Of a stretch of DNA of 64,000 nt, positions 39,908 to 49,204 are shown piece after piece. The DNA is from Calothrix parasitica NIES-267 (GTDB lineage: Bacteria > Cyanobacteriota > Cyanobacteriia > Cyanobacteriales > Nostocaceae). The notes beneath the pieces were generated by a model, which saw nothing but the letters and a program-made list of their open reading frames with translations, did no database searches and was not told the DNA's origin. Made by a program: the position numbers and the translations under genes. The stretch's first letter is position 1. Each line of letters starts with the position of its first letter. The stretch lies in the NCBI RefSeq assembly GCF_002368095.1, contig NZ_AP018227.1, positions 6,836,123-6,900,122 of the forward strand, read 5' to 3'.

Positions 39908-41248
39908 ATGAATCAAGAACATTTTATAAATTGGTCGGGGGAATATCGATGCACACCTTCCAAAGTACATCATCCTAGAACCGATGTAGAAGTTAGAGAA
40001 ATTGTTTGTCAAGCGATAAAACGAGGAAGCAAAATTCGAGTATTTGGTTCCGGTCATTCTCCTAGCGATATTGCTATGAGCGATGAAGAGTTAGTTTGTC
40101 TTGATGGTTTAAATACTATTAAAGATGTTGACTATGAAAATCAAACCGTTATTGTGGAAGCGGGAGTTACTATTTATGAATTAAGTCAAAATTTGGCAAG
40201 ATATGGATTAGCATTACCAAATTTAGGCTCTATTTCTGCTCAAACAATTTCCGGTGCAATGGCTACCGGGACTCATGGAACTGGTTTGGGTTATGGTACA
40301 ATGCCGACGATTATTGAAGAAATTACTTTGGTAAATGGTAAGGGAGAAATTATCAAAGTTTCTGAAAATGAAAATTCTCAATTCTTCAATGCTGTTAAAT
40401 GTCATTTGGGAAGTTTGGGGTTAATTACGGAATATAAATTAAAGGTCACGGAAAGTTTTGATTTAGAGGTAAAAGAACAGCCGCAAAGTTTGGCTACGGT
40501 ATTTGAGAATTTACCAGAATCGTTGAAATCCGACCATTATCGGTTCTGGTATTTACCTCATGTAGATATGGCTTGGGAATGGACTGCTACACGTCAATTA
40601 CCGGAAGAGAGTACAGTCAAGAAGAATATTCTTCAGCGTTTGAGGGATTGGTATCAACAAAAGCTCATTGGATTTTATACTTTTCAATTTTTATTATATT
40701 TAGCAACTTACAATCAAAATTTGATTCCTGGAATTAATCGTTGGTATGCTCAACAAATGTTTAGTCAGCCAAAACAATCGCGGGGTGATAGTTTAAGTCA
40801 ATTCAATTTTGATTGTTTATTTAAACAGCAGGTAAATGAATGGGCTATTCCCATAGAGTATACCGTTCAAGCTTTAGAAGAAATCCGCGATTTGATTCAA
40901 AAGAAAGATTATAAAGCGCATCTTCCGATTGAAGTTCGTTTTGTAAAAGGCGATGATATATGGTTAAGTCCCTGTCAGGGAAGAGATAGCTGTTATATCG
41001 GAATTATTAATTATATGCCTTATGGGAAACGTGTTGATTGTCGAGATTATTTTAATGACTATGAAAAGATAATGGCTAAATTTGATGGTCGTCCTCATTG
41101 GGCTAAAAGATTTGGTCCCGATGCAGATAAATTAGCAAAAATATATCCTCACTGGAACGATTTTCAGCAAGTACGCTATCAATTAGATCCAGATAATTTA
41201 TTTGGTAATTCCTATAGTGATAGGGTGTTGGGAAAGAGGGGGAGATAG
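39908..41248 (+). CDS. FAD-linked oxidase, D-arabinono-1,4-lactone oxidase type
   Basis: 446 residues of the VAO/FAD-linked oxidase superfamily, aldonolactone oxidase branch. The FAD domain shows FGSGHSPSDIAMSDEELVCL, VIVEAGVTIYELSQNLARYG and GAMATGTHGTGLGYGTMPT. The C-terminal ALO domain has PIEVRFVKGDDIWLSP and ends with YPHWNDFQQVRYQLDPDNLF, typical of these enzymes. It oxidises a sugar lactone or related polyol with oxygen. It is coupled to the upstream gene (3-bp gap) and followed by an oxidoreductase and an acyl-activating enzyme, suggesting synthesis of a sugar-derived product. The exact substrate is unknown. Confidence 0.85.
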   Translation: MNQEHFINWSGEYRCTPSKVHHPRTDVEVREIVCQAIKRGSKIRVFGSGHSPSDIAMSDEELVCLDGLNTIKDVDYENQTVIVEAGVTIYELSQNLARYGLALPNLGSISAQTISGAMATGTHGTGLGYGTMPTIIEEITLVNGKGEIIKVSENENSQFFNAVKCHLGSLGLITEYKLKVTESFDLEVKEQPQSLATVFENLPESLKSDHYRFWYLPHVDMAWEWTATRQLPEESTVKKNILQRLRDWYQQKLIGFYTFQFLLYLATYNQNLIPGINRWYAQQMFSQPKQSRGDSLSQFNFDCLFKQQVNEWAIPIEYTVQALEEIRDLIQKKDYKAHLPIEVRFVKGDDIWLSPCQGRDSCYIGIINYMPYGKRVDCRDYFNDYEKIMAKFDGRPHWAKRFGPDADKLAKIYPHWNDFQQVRYQLDPDNLFGNSYSDRVLGKRGR

Positions 41249-41392
41249 GGAGATGGGGAGATAGGGAGATGGGGAGAAGCTAATTACCAACTAACAATTA
41301 ACAACTACCAATTATCAATTACCAACTACCAATTACCAATCTAAAAGAAACACATCCGTTGTTAAAATCTAAAATCCAAAATCCAAAATCAA
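41249..41392. repeat. low-complexity tandem repeats
   Basis: GGGAGAT units (41240-41277), then repeats of AACTACCAATTA type and AAATCCAAAATCC units up to the next start. These short repeats are common between genes of heterocystous cyanobacteria. No gene. Confidence 0.6.
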
Positions 41393-42637
41393 ATGACAGA
41401 TATTTTAGTTATCGGGACGGGGGAATATGTTACGGGTTTTGTCCGGGGAGCAGCTGCGGATTCGGATAAAAGTGCTGGTGTTATAGGACTGGTGCTTTTT
41501 GATTTGAGAAGTCGTGGTAAGGTAAATCAAATTGCTTTATGCGGTCGTGATGGCAAGACTTTTCCGGGTATTCGCAATCATTTTACTGAGAAAATTGCTC
41601 GGTCATATCAGGGAATAGATATTAGCGTAAATACTTTTCCCAATGATGATGAATATAATCCCCAAGCTTATCAAACTGCAATTGAAAAAATGAAACCTGG
41701 GGATGCGGTAATTGTCGTTACTCCCGATGATACTCATTTTGAAATGGCTATGACAGCGATTCGTCATGGATTACACGTTTTAGTCGTTAAACCGCTGGTG
41801 AAAACTTTAGACGAGCATCAGAAATTAATTGCAGCTGGGAAAGAACATAATGTATTGGTCGCAATCGAAATGCATAAAAGGTATGACCCGATGTACTCCG
41901 ACGCTCGCGATCGCGTTCGTAGTTTTGGTGATTTTAGCTATATGAACAGCTATATGAGTCAACCCCGCTCTCAACTGCATACTTTTGGTAAGTGGGCTGG
42001 AAAATCTTCCGATATCAACTACTATCTGAATTCCCATCACATCGATTTATTGGATTGGATGGTCAGCGATTTTGCTCGACCAATTAAAGTAACTGCTTTG
42101 GGTGCTACCGGAGTTGCGAAAAACGAGTTTGACATCAATACCGAAGATACCATTACCACTACAATTCAATGGGAAAACGTTAAAACTAGTAATTTAGGAA
42201 TTTCCGTTCATACAGCTTCGTGGATTGCTCCTAAATCCGACGTTCATTCCCAACAGCGTTTCTTTTATATGGGACATCAAGGTGAATTACAAATTGACCA
42301 AGCTCATCGGGGTTATACATCTTCGACGGTATCGGGAGGATATGGAAGTATCAATCCCTTGTTTATGAAATATGAACCTTCTAATGGTAGATTTGCTGGA
42401 CAAGGAGCTTATGGTTATCAAAGTATTGAAAAATTTATTGATGCAGTAGCAGGTATTAATAAAGGAGGTCAACCCGAAGATTTTGATAACGTTATCGCAA
42501 CTGCTGCAAAAACATTACAAACAACAGCGATTTTAGAAGCTGGTCGGATTAGTTTGGATAGTCATAAATCTGTTGAAATTAATTATAGTTCTGATGAAGT
42601 GTTAGTTCCTGAAAGCTTGAGTAATTTTATGAATTAA
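41393..42637 (+). CDS. Gfo/Idh/MocA-family oxidoreductase
   Basis: 414 residues. The N-terminal Rossmann region begins TDILVIGTGEYVTGFVRGAA; the typical VVTPDDTHFEMAMTAIRHGL is followed by VLVVKPLVKTLDEHQKL, where VKP stands for the usual EKP catalytic motif. The C-terminal domain contains NSHHIDLLDWMVSDF with the conserved His pair. It should oxidise or reduce a sugar or polyol hydroxyl with NAD(P). It lies between the lactone oxidase and an acyl-activating enzyme on the same strand, so it is probably part of one pathway. Confidence 0.85.
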   Translation: MTDILVIGTGEYVTGFVRGAAADSDKSAGVIGLVLFDLRSRGKVNQIALCGRDGKTFPGIRNHFTEKIARSYQGIDISVNTFPNDDEYNPQAYQTAIEKMKPGDAVIVVTPDDTHFEMAMTAIRHGLHVLVVKPLVKTLDEHQKLIAAGKEHNVLVAIEMHKRYDPMYSDARDRVRSFGDFSYMNSYMSQPRSQLHTFGKWAGKSSDINYYLNSHHIDLLDWMVSDFARPIKVTALGATGVAKNEFDINTEDTITTTIQWENVKTSNLGISVHTASWIAPKSDVHSQQRFFYMGHQGELQIDQAHRGYTSSTVSGGYGSINPLFMKYEPSNGRFAGQGAYGYQSIEKFIDAVAGINKGGQPEDFDNVIATAAKTLQTTAILEAGRISLDSHKSVEINYSSDEVLVPESLSNFMN

Positions 42638-42693
42638 GTTCGTAGTTGCGCTTCAGCGCCAAATATTGTTGGCGCTAAAGCGCAACTACGAAC
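42638..42693. repeat. long hairpin repeat between cluster genes
   Basis: Two 25-bp arms (42638-42662 and 42669-42693, beginning GTTCGTAGTTGCGCTT) are reverse complements with one mismatch and a 6-base loop. It lies right after the stop of the oxidoreductase gene and 33 bp before the next start, so it may act as a transcript-processing or attenuating hairpin. Confidence 0.75.
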
Positions 42694-42726
42694 CAATATA
42701 AATAAATTTTACAATTAGAAAATATC

Positions 42727-44436
42727 ATGAAAAATAATATTCAACATATCACCGAAAAATATCAAAAATATCTAGATTACGAGAGTCAAAGATTCCAAGA
42801 ATTAGCCGAGCAAAATATAAATAGTTGGGCTGATGTTTGGCAGCAATCTGTAGATAAACATCCAGAAAAACCAATTGTTCGTGAAGTCGGTTCGTCAAAA
42901 TATTGGACTTATCAAGAACTCGACCGAGCAGCCTATAAAATTGCTAGCTGGGCTATTTCTTTAAATCAAAATCAAATTAAAAATAATAATAAAAATCATA
43001 AATATATCGGAGTTCATCAAAGTAACAGCGCTATTTTCCTAGCTACCGTATTGGGATTAGCTAAAGCCGGAATTACCGCAGTACTATTTAATGTTAGAGA
43101 ATCCGAGCAGAAATTATCAATATTAGCTGAAGATTCCGGAGTTGAGATAAATATAGGTAAACCCATTCCATCGCTAGAAAATTACGACCCGAATTTAATT
43201 TTATCAGCAGAATGGGAAGGAAGAATTCCTAAAGAACATCGCAATCAAATTACTATGGAAGATGCTGTAGTAATCATCTTCACCAGCGGAACCAGCGGTC
43301 GTAGTAAACCAGCACTTTTTAATCATCGTCGGATGATTGGTGCGGGAATTGCTTGGTCTTTACGAACTCAAATGACTTCTGAAAGTAATTGCTATATAAC
43401 TTTGCCTTTATATCATGGGAATGGTTTAGCTGTTGCTTTTGCTAGCTGTGTAGAAGCGGGAGCTTGTGCTGTAGTTAGAGAAAAATTTTCAGTCCGAGCT
43501 TTTCTTGATGATGTTCGTAATTATAATTGCGATTCTGTTGTTTATATCGGAGAACTTTGGCGATATTTGGCTAATAGTCCCCAAAAACCGGAAGATAAAA
43601 ATAATCCTTTAAAGGTAATATTTGGTAATGGTTTATCGTCTGGATTGTGGGAAAATACCATCGAAAGATTCGGTATTGAAAGAGTTGTAGAACATTTTGG
43701 TGCTACAGAAATGCCAGCATCAGCTTTAACAAACTGGACGGGAAGACCCGGTTATTGTGGTTTTATTCCTCCGAATCATCCTAATGCTAAAAATGTGGTT
43801 TTAGTTGATGAACAAGGTAAAACCGTTCCCATGGGAGAAGTTGGACAAGCTTTATTAAGAGTTCCGGGTGATAAATATCGTGGTTATCTCGATTCTTCAT
43901 TAGATGAAAGTAAGATTTGGGAGAATTTATTAGAACCGGGGGATTTATGGTGGTGTTCCGGAGACTTATTATCTAGAGACGCTGACGGTTTCTTCAAATT
44001 TATTGACCGAATGGGAGACACCTTTCGTTGGAAGGGGGAGAATGTTGCTTGTCAGGAAGTAGAAGAAGCAATTTTATCAACTGGTATTAAAGAAGCGGTT
44101 GTATATGGAGTTGAGATTCCCAGAGCATCGGGTAAAGTTGGGATGGCTTCTCTTTTAGCTGTAGAATCTGACTTTGAAAGTAATCTTGATGAATTTTTGC
44201 ATCAACTCAAAGAACTTTTACCTCCCTATGCGATTCCCCATATTATTAGATTAGTAGCACAGCATCATCAAACAACTTCTACAATGAAAATTCTTAAATC
44301 CCAACTACAGAAACAGGGATTTAAACAAATTGATAAATATTCGCATTTTATTCTTATCGAAGGTAAGTATGTGGAATTGACAAAAGATTATTTATCAAAG
44401 TTAGAGAATGGGGAATTAAATATTGGTTTTCGTTAG
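42727..44436 (+). CDS. AMP-binding acyl-CoA synthetase-like enzyme (FATP type)
   Basis: 569 residues of the adenylate-forming superfamily. Core motifs in order: AVVIIFTSGTSGRSKPALFN (ATP loop, about 180-199), VVEHFGATEMPASA (A5, about 320-333), WWCSGDLLSRDADGFFKFID (A7) and DRMGDTFRWKGENVACQEVE (A8). The C-terminal catalytic Lys region is in TSTMKILKSQLQKQG. The layout resembles very-long-chain acyl-CoA synthetases. It activates a carboxylic acid as an adenylate and probably passes it to CoA. It is the last gene of the 39173-44436 cluster. Confidence 0.85.
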   Translation: MKNNIQHITEKYQKYLDYESQRFQELAEQNINSWADVWQQSVDKHPEKPIVREVGSSKYWTYQELDRAAYKIASWAISLNQNQIKNNNKNHKYIGVHQSNSAIFLATVLGLAKAGITAVLFNVRESEQKLSILAEDSGVEINIGKPIPSLENYDPNLILSAEWEGRIPKEHRNQITMEDAVVIIFTSGTSGRSKPALFNHRRMIGAGIAWSLRTQMTSESNCYITLPLYHGNGLAVAFASCVEAGACAVVREKFSVRAFLDDVRNYNCDSVVYIGELWRYLANSPQKPEDKNNPLKVIFGNGLSSGLWENTIERFGIERVVEHFGATEMPASALTNWTGRPGYCGFIPPNHPNAKNVVLVDEQGKTVPMGEVGQALLRVPGDKYRGYLDSSLDESKIWENLLEPGDLWWCSGDLLSRDADGFFKFIDRMGDTFRWKGENVACQEVEEAILSTGIKEAVVYGVEIPRASGKVGMASLLAVESDFESNLDEFLHQLKELLPPYAIPHIIRLVAQHHQTTSTMKILKSQLQKQGFKQIDKYSHFILIEGKYVELTKDYLSKLENGELNIGFR

Positions 44437-45024
44437 TTTTGAAATAATATAATCAAAAAAATGTATTTGTAGAGTGTGTTACGGCACAAATATGTCAAAA
44501 TAAAGGTTATCAATTTAATCATGCCGTAACGCACCATCTTTCTTTATTTTTTTATTATTTAAAATATGTAATATGTAGGTTGGGTTAGACCCACAAAAAT
44601 ATTTAATGATTAGCAAATAATTTTGATTCACGTCGTAACCCAACATCTCGATATTAAAGAGTAAAACATGATTTAAGTTAAGGGTAATTACTGATTTTAT
44701 TTTCATATAGATATATCCGGTTACTTATCTTGCTGTACGTTAAAGTATCCAGAGCTTATTGCAATATTTGAGACTGGACAAAAAATTAAGATATGTTTCA
44801 AATTACGTTTTTTTTGAGATTTTGACCGATACAACATAGCAGGTGGAATTGGTCTATCAAACAAATCACTATATTCACTAGACAAAAACAGGGAACTCGA
44901 CCAACTGATGCTTACGTATAGAAACGTAATATTAAATGTTGTTTATCTCACCATTTTATTCTGTTTGCACAGTATAGAATGCCCAAGCTACCTCAATTTG
45001 TAACTTAATTTGATGAACTGAACT
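44437..45024. other. intergenic region with two dispersed repeats
   Basis: 588 bp with no gene. It has an imperfect palindrome from GTGTTACGGCA to TGCCGTAACGCACCAT (about 44477-44537), then a second one, GTAGGTTGGGTT to AACCCAAC (about 44575-44645). Both belong to repeat families spread over E7. Confidence 0.6.
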
Positions 45025-45537
45025 ATGAATTGTCTTAAAGCAAATTTAACTACTTCGACAGCCAGTTTCGTTTCTCTGTTAGCTCTAACCTTATCTATTG
45101 GAATGCAAGAGGTTCAGGCTATAAGCTCATCTCAAAAGACATCAACAAGAACACCTTCCCAGAGTCTTCCGTCTGATACATCCTTCAAGGTTGCTCAAGT
45201 TAATCCTATTCGTGGACAATGGAAGCTGAGATTTAACAACGCTGGGATAGTCCATGAGAGCGTTCTGCGTATGAACGGCTACTCAGGTATTATGCTTACT
45301 AGATTTTATGACGTAAACTATAAACGCTCTAGTATTGTGCAGCAAACAATGAGACTCAGTTCAACTCCGAATGGGCTAATTATATTGGGCTATAATCCCG
45401 TTTTCCCCGGTACGAAAACTCGTTACCCAGGATACAGCGCTGATAGTTTCCTGTTCCAAATAAACCCTAATGGCTCAGCTAAATTTGTAACTTGTGATAA
45501 TGCTAGAAGATGTTCGCCTGTAGAAGTATTTCGATAA
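45025..45537 (+). CDS. secreted hypothetical protein
   Basis: 170 residues with a clear signal peptide: a hydrophobic core ASFVSLLALTLSIGM followed by a probable cleavage site after VQA (about residue 32). The mature part (RGQWKLRFNNAG, YSGIMLTRFYDVNY, GLIILGYNPVFPG) looks beta-rich, and two Cys near the end (VTCDNARRCSP) could form a disulphide. I do not recognise the family. It is monocistronic, with about 230 bp to the convergent membrane-protein gene. Confidence 0.7.
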   Translation: MNCLKANLTTSTASFVSLLALTLSIGMQEVQAISSSQKTSTRTPSQSLPSDTSFKVAQVNPIRGQWKLRFNNAGIVHESVLRMNGYSGIMLTRFYDVNYKRSSIVQQTMRLSSTPNGLIILGYNPVFPGTKTRYPGYSADSFLFQINPNGSAKFVTCDNARRCSPVEVFR

Positions 45538-45766
45538 GTTTAATACTTCACAATATCAGTTTTAATTAATTTGTAGTTGGTATGAATCGCTCTATTAAAG
45601 TGATTAAATAAAAGTGAGAGCATATCAACTATAAATGTTAATTTATCCATCAATAATTAATCCAATAAGGTGATATTTTGAGTGTTTTTATATTTATATA
45701 TAATTTTTATTAACCGTTGAGGAAATTCTTCCACAGTTGTGGAACATTTTTGAAAATCACAATTTA

Positions 45767-46150
45767 TCACCTATTATTTTTTTCTTGCTTTCCATTCAAA
45801 CCAGCAGATGCTGTTCCCCACAATGGATATTTACCCATGATTGCTAAATATCCTGAAGGAATACCCCAGAAAATAAAACCTTTAATAGCTCGTGAAAAAT
45901 TTTGAGTTTGGAAGCTGTCATAAACATAAGCAGCATAACCGCAGAAAATTACCGTACCAATCATTCGTAAAGTAAACGGATGAGTTTTTGGAAAAAAACA
46001 AGCAACTGCAATTATTACAAATAATATTGTCATAGCGTAAAACCCAGCAGCACCTGTTGGTAAACCTTCTGGATCTAATGCAGTAATGAAGAAACCAACT
46101 GCACCAAGTAATGCAAATATTCCAATCGTTATACGCGCACCTTTACTCAT
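45767..46150 (-). CDS. small integral membrane protein
   Basis: 127 residues with about three or four hydrophobic segments (ITIGIFALLGAVGFFITAL, FYAMTILFVIIAVACFF, MIGTVIFCGYAAYVY and GFIFWGIPSGYLAIMG). A conserved-looking loop DPEGLPTGAAGF lies between the first two. No enzymatic motif. It is a monocistronic gene; a shorter plus-strand frame over its end is a shadow. Function unknown. Confidence 0.7.
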   Translation of the reverse strand: MSKGARITIGIFALLGAVGFFITALDPEGLPTGAAGFYAMTILFVIIAVACFFPKTHPFTLRMIGTVIFCGYAAYVYDSFQTQNFSRAIKGFIFWGIPSGYLAIMGKYPLWGTASAGLNGKQEKNNR

Positions 46151-46244
46151 GCGATACCATCCTAAAACACCCCTATAGCAAATGATGATATCTAGGAATT
46201 TATGTAAATGTTAACCGGAATAGTACGGTAAATGGTTTTTTCTC

Positions 46245-46322
46245 GATTTTATTGTAGGGTGTGCCACGGCATGAATTAATTATCATGGATGTTATCAGTT
46301 TAATCATGCCGTGACGCACCAT
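46245..46322. repeat. dispersed GTAGGGTGTG / CCGTGACGCACC palindrome
   Basis: Imperfect palindrome of about 75 bp, from TTGTAGGGTGTGCCACGGCA to the complementary TGCCGTGACGCACCAT. Related copies occur near 38600, 44500, 46780, 54795 and 61990, all inside E7. Confidence 0.65.
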
Positions 46323-46373
46323 AATAAAAATAATTTAATATTATTAATTTTGGTTTTATACAAGGAGTCCAAC

Positions 46374-46700
46374 TTGGGAAGATATATTATGTGTCGAGTT
46401 AAAAATAGTAATAGCAAAAGACATAAATATGAGCGTAAAATTGTCTGGAAGTATAGATTTGGTTCTCAACCATCTGAAATGCATAGAATTTATGATGACT
46501 TAGGAATTGGTAAATATTCTTCAAATAATAGCAATCTAGATGAATTAATTTTAAATCGTAGCGATATCGAAAAACTAGAAAAAGAAATAATTGAGTTAGA
46601 AGATAATCCTTCTAATTTTCTTGATATGCTTGAAGCTATACGTGATTTCATGTTCAGACATCCAGAACAAAACGAATTTATCCTTGAAGGTGAACTTTGA
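46374..46700 (+). CDS. hypothetical protein
   Basis: About 108 residues starting at TTG 46374, which has an AAGGAG ribosome site 6 bp upstream; an ATG at 46389 is the alternative. The sequence is Arg/Lys-rich at the start (CRVKNSNSKRHKYERKIVWK) and acidic and helical at the end (LEKEIIELEDNPSNFLDMLE). No family recognised. It lies between two copies of the dispersed palindrome. Confidence 0.55.
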   Translation: MGRYIMCRVKNSNSKRHKYERKIVWKYRFGSQPSEMHRIYDDLGIGKYSSNNSNLDELILNRSDIEKLEKEIIELEDNPSNFLDMLEAIRDFMFRHPEQNEFILEGEL

Positions 46701-46745
46701 TTAATTAAATTATATATTGTAATTTTTATCTTGTTTTTTAGTTTA

Positions 46746-46825
46746 AATGGTGCGTTACGGTATGTTTAAATTTATCGCTTTGAATATCAGATATCGAAGC
46801 CGTAACACACCCTACAAGACAATAT
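46746..46825. repeat. dispersed palindrome, GTGCGTTACGG copy
   Basis: Imperfect palindrome from ATGGTGCGTTACGG to CCGTAACACACCCTACA, same family as the repeat at 46245-46322 but in reverse order. It lies directly behind a hypothetical gene. Confidence 0.6.
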
Positions 46826-46856
46826 TTTATAGTTGATTAGTTTGATGCAATCAAAG

Positions 46857-47312
46857 TTAATTAATCTCAATCTGTTGACTATCAACTTCTAAAATCACTT
46901 CATCACCGTAATTTAAGTTATCTATTTTAAAAGTAATAATTTCTAAAATATCCGCAGCCTGAAAATGTTCGGGTTTTGTTTCAGGATGGGGATAATAAAT
47001 CAATCCTTCTTTTACTTCACCATTTTTGAGATGAATTCTACAATCAAAAAATGAAAAGTCTTCTGCTGGCTCTTTTTCTGCCCATTTAAGATTTTTAAAA
47101 GTATATTTAGCTTGTTTAACGAAATATTGATGGGGAGATATGGAAATATTCAAGGTTCCGGGAAAATAAGGTTCTAAATCAAGTCCTTGTTGATAAAAGA
47201 AAGGCTTTTGCATTTCAATTGTTCCGTTAGGGAAGCGTTTATCTCCACCTTTCCCCGATGCGACTCCGTAACCTTTTTTGATTATTCCTTTGATTTTTAT
47301 AAAGTTAGACAT
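46857..47312 (-). CDS. hypothetical protein, possibly CTP-dependent riboflavin-kinase-like
   Basis: 151 residues. The combination GYGVASGKGGDKRFPNG, then LEPYFPGTLNISISP, followed by a beta-rich C-terminus (EVKEGLIYYPHPETKPEHFQ, LEIITFKIDNLNYGD) resembles the DUF120 / archaeal CTP-dependent riboflavin kinase fold, where a P-G-T-L-N motif sits by the active site. That match is from memory and weak. It is a stand-alone gene, with no riboflavin gene nearby except the RibD-like reductase 8 kb away. Confidence 0.55.
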   Translation of the reverse strand: MSNFIKIKGIIKKGYGVASGKGGDKRFPNGTIEMQKPFFYQQGLDLEPYFPGTLNISISPHQYFVKQAKYTFKNLKWAEKEPAEDFSFFDCRIHLKNGEVKEGLIYYPHPETKPEHFQAADILEIITFKIDNLNYGDEVILEVDSQQIEIN

Positions 47313-47511
47313 GATTGGTGTTTTATAAATTGTTTGTTATTTACAACATTGTTTTAACCTCACCCTCAATCCCTCTCCCGCAGTTGCTATCTCCTTACGG
47401 AGACGCTCCGCTAACAACGGAGGGAACCTCCCTACGGGTTCGTTAGTTGTTCATGGGGGAAACCCCCAAGACCACACTAACTCACCGCAACGCACTGCTC
47501 TCCTTATTAAG

Positions 47512-47768
47512 CTACCGTGTACACAGAAGTCTTAAAACCCTACCTAGAAGCGACTTCTGAACTCAAGTAAAAATAGCTCAAAAGCTGTCATTGCGAGGAG
47601 GAACGACGTTAGCGGAGCGTGTCCGTCAGGACATAGCAATCGCAATAATCTCCGCATTAATGCGATGATCCACAGCTTCGCTGAATACTTCGCTTCGCTC
47701 GTAATGACGATTTAAGGAGGTTAAAATTGCTGAAACGTATGCTGAGAGTACTTGTGTGTACACCGTAG
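47512..47768. mobile_element. MITE-like element with terminal inverted repeats (257 bp)
   Basis: Ends CTACCGTGTACACA (left, 47512-47525) and TGTGTACACCGTAG (right, 47755-47768) are near-perfect inverted repeats. They are flanked by identical 10-bp repeats CCTTATTAAG (47502-47511 and 47769-47778), as expected of a target duplication. The target is the palindromic CTCTCC-CCTTATTAAGG-GAG repeat common in cyanobacterial spacers. Inside is a second dispersed repeat (from about 47589, CATTGCGAGGAGGAACGAC, to CTCGTAATGAC). No protein-coding gene, so it would need a transposase from elsewhere. Confidence 0.7.
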
Positions 47769-47815
47769 CCTTATTAAGGAGAGGGAGGAATTTGGAAGAA
47801 TTTAGAAGATTCATA

Positions 47816-48694
47816 TCAAAATTTGATTATTCCTTTTTTTACTTCAGCATTCATTTTCTCAAACTCTGGTGGAAATCCACAATATATATAGTGAAGAGGA
47901 TTTTTAGTTAAGCATTCACCAACAAGCAAACTATCTAATAATTTCCATCTCAAATAATCAATAAAATCGGTTTGCTCACCATCATTAAATAATTCACAGT
48001 CTACGGTACATTTACCAATATCAAATCCCATCGATTCGTTGTTACTCGCACTCATTCCAACGGGTAAAAAATTTAAATATTCATGTACGGGTGTAATATT
48101 CGGGTCAATTCCTTTTTCGCGATAATAATTTCTTGTCCAATCATCAACTTTCCCCTCTTCCCACTCCTTTTTAAATTCATCATGACATTTAATACGTTCT
48201 GCTAAAATTTCTTCTAAACTATAAAAATTGATTTCTCGCGGATACCAACGTATGTCATTAATATCGAAAACCGCATCAAATATATTAGTGTCGTAATCAC
48301 AGTGGAAACAGTATTTTAATATTACCGATTCGGAATCAAGAGATTGAAGCGAATTTCTTGATAACTTTTTAAACGGTGATAACTTAATTGAGTGAATAAC
48401 TTCAAACCAAGCACGAACCGAAAGCGGTAAAATCCCCCATTGCTGCTCAAATTCATCAAGATATTCACAAGCATCGGGTTTTGCTGGTACTACTACTTTC
48501 TCAGGTTCGTCAAATTCAAACCCAACTTTTATCAAGTTATTTACGATAATATTAAAATTGTATTTAACTCGCTGCATCATTTCTCGCGCGACTTCCAGAG
48601 CTTCATCTTTCACAGATTGCTCGCGAATCTCACCCAAATTTTTCAACTCTTGCCAAACTGCTTCACATTCACCTACTTTGTAACGCTCAAACAA
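47816..48694 (-). CDS. hypothetical protein
   Basis: 292 residues, acidic, no signal or membrane segment. The stretch EFEQQWGILPLSVRAWFEVI (about residues 86-105) is mildly like the LP-containing helix of SUKH/SMI1-type immunity proteins, but I would not assign it. The rest (DAVFDINDIRWYPREINFYS, NITPVHEYLNFLPVGMSA) is compatible with a SUKH-like domain. It is a single gene with no toxin gene beside it. Confidence 0.6.
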   Translation of the reverse strand: MFERYKVGECEAVWQELKNLGEIREQSVKDEALEVAREMMQRVKYNFNIIVNNLIKVGFEFDEPEKVVVPAKPDACEYLDEFEQQWGILPLSVRAWFEVIHSIKLSPFKKLSRNSLQSLDSESVILKYCFHCDYDTNIFDAVFDINDIRWYPREINFYSLEEILAERIKCHDEFKKEWEEGKVDDWTRNYYREKGIDPNITPVHEYLNFLPVGMSASNNESMGFDIGKCTVDCELFNDGEQTDFIDYLRWKLLDSLLVGECLTKNPLHYIYCGFPPEFEKMNAEVKKGIIKF

Positions 48695-49204
48695 TCCTAG
48701 TACTCCACTAAAGAAACTTTACAGGATGTATCGTCAAGACAAAAAATTGTTTCTTCCCCCTCTTCCCCCTCTTCCCTCTCTCCCCCCTCCCTCATCTCAC
48801 CTGCCAATGTAGGCTTGTTCGAGTACTACACTTGACATACCACGAAAAATTGCTTCAATACATAAAGGTTTGTATCTCAAAAAGCGTAAGGTGATGAGTA
48901 CAAACACTTAATCAATACTTATTGTATTCTCCCCCATTCCGCCTCTCCCCCACTCTCCCACTCCTCTTTACGTCTTTCCTCCGTGGAAAAGTCGGCTACC
49001 ACTACATAGAACTGTTTCATCATGTCATATAAATAATTTATAATTACTTAACAAATGGTATAGTCGCCATCAGCAGGAAGACATAAAATGTCTGTGATGG
49101 TATAGTTCCAGCCCGTGCTGACTTGTTAAACCAATGCCGATTCCCCTTGAGTATTACTTAAGTGTAGTCACCGACCGTTCTAGCACCTAGTTATATAGCC
49201 AAAT
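48695..49204. other. intergenic region upstream of the EF-G gene
   Basis: 510 bp without a gene. It contains pyrimidine-rich blocks of the CCCTCTTCCC type (48755-48800 and 48931-48970). The last 180 bp before the EF-G start probably hold its promoter and leader; I see no riboswitch I can name. Confidence 0.45.

Noticed and set aside
47626-47814. 62-codon frame in the 257-bp MITE-like element
   Set aside because: Repeat-derived sequence with no coding pattern.
48695-49204. Small RNA or riboswitch before the EF-G gene
   Set aside because: The leader has short pairings, but nothing matching a family I can name.
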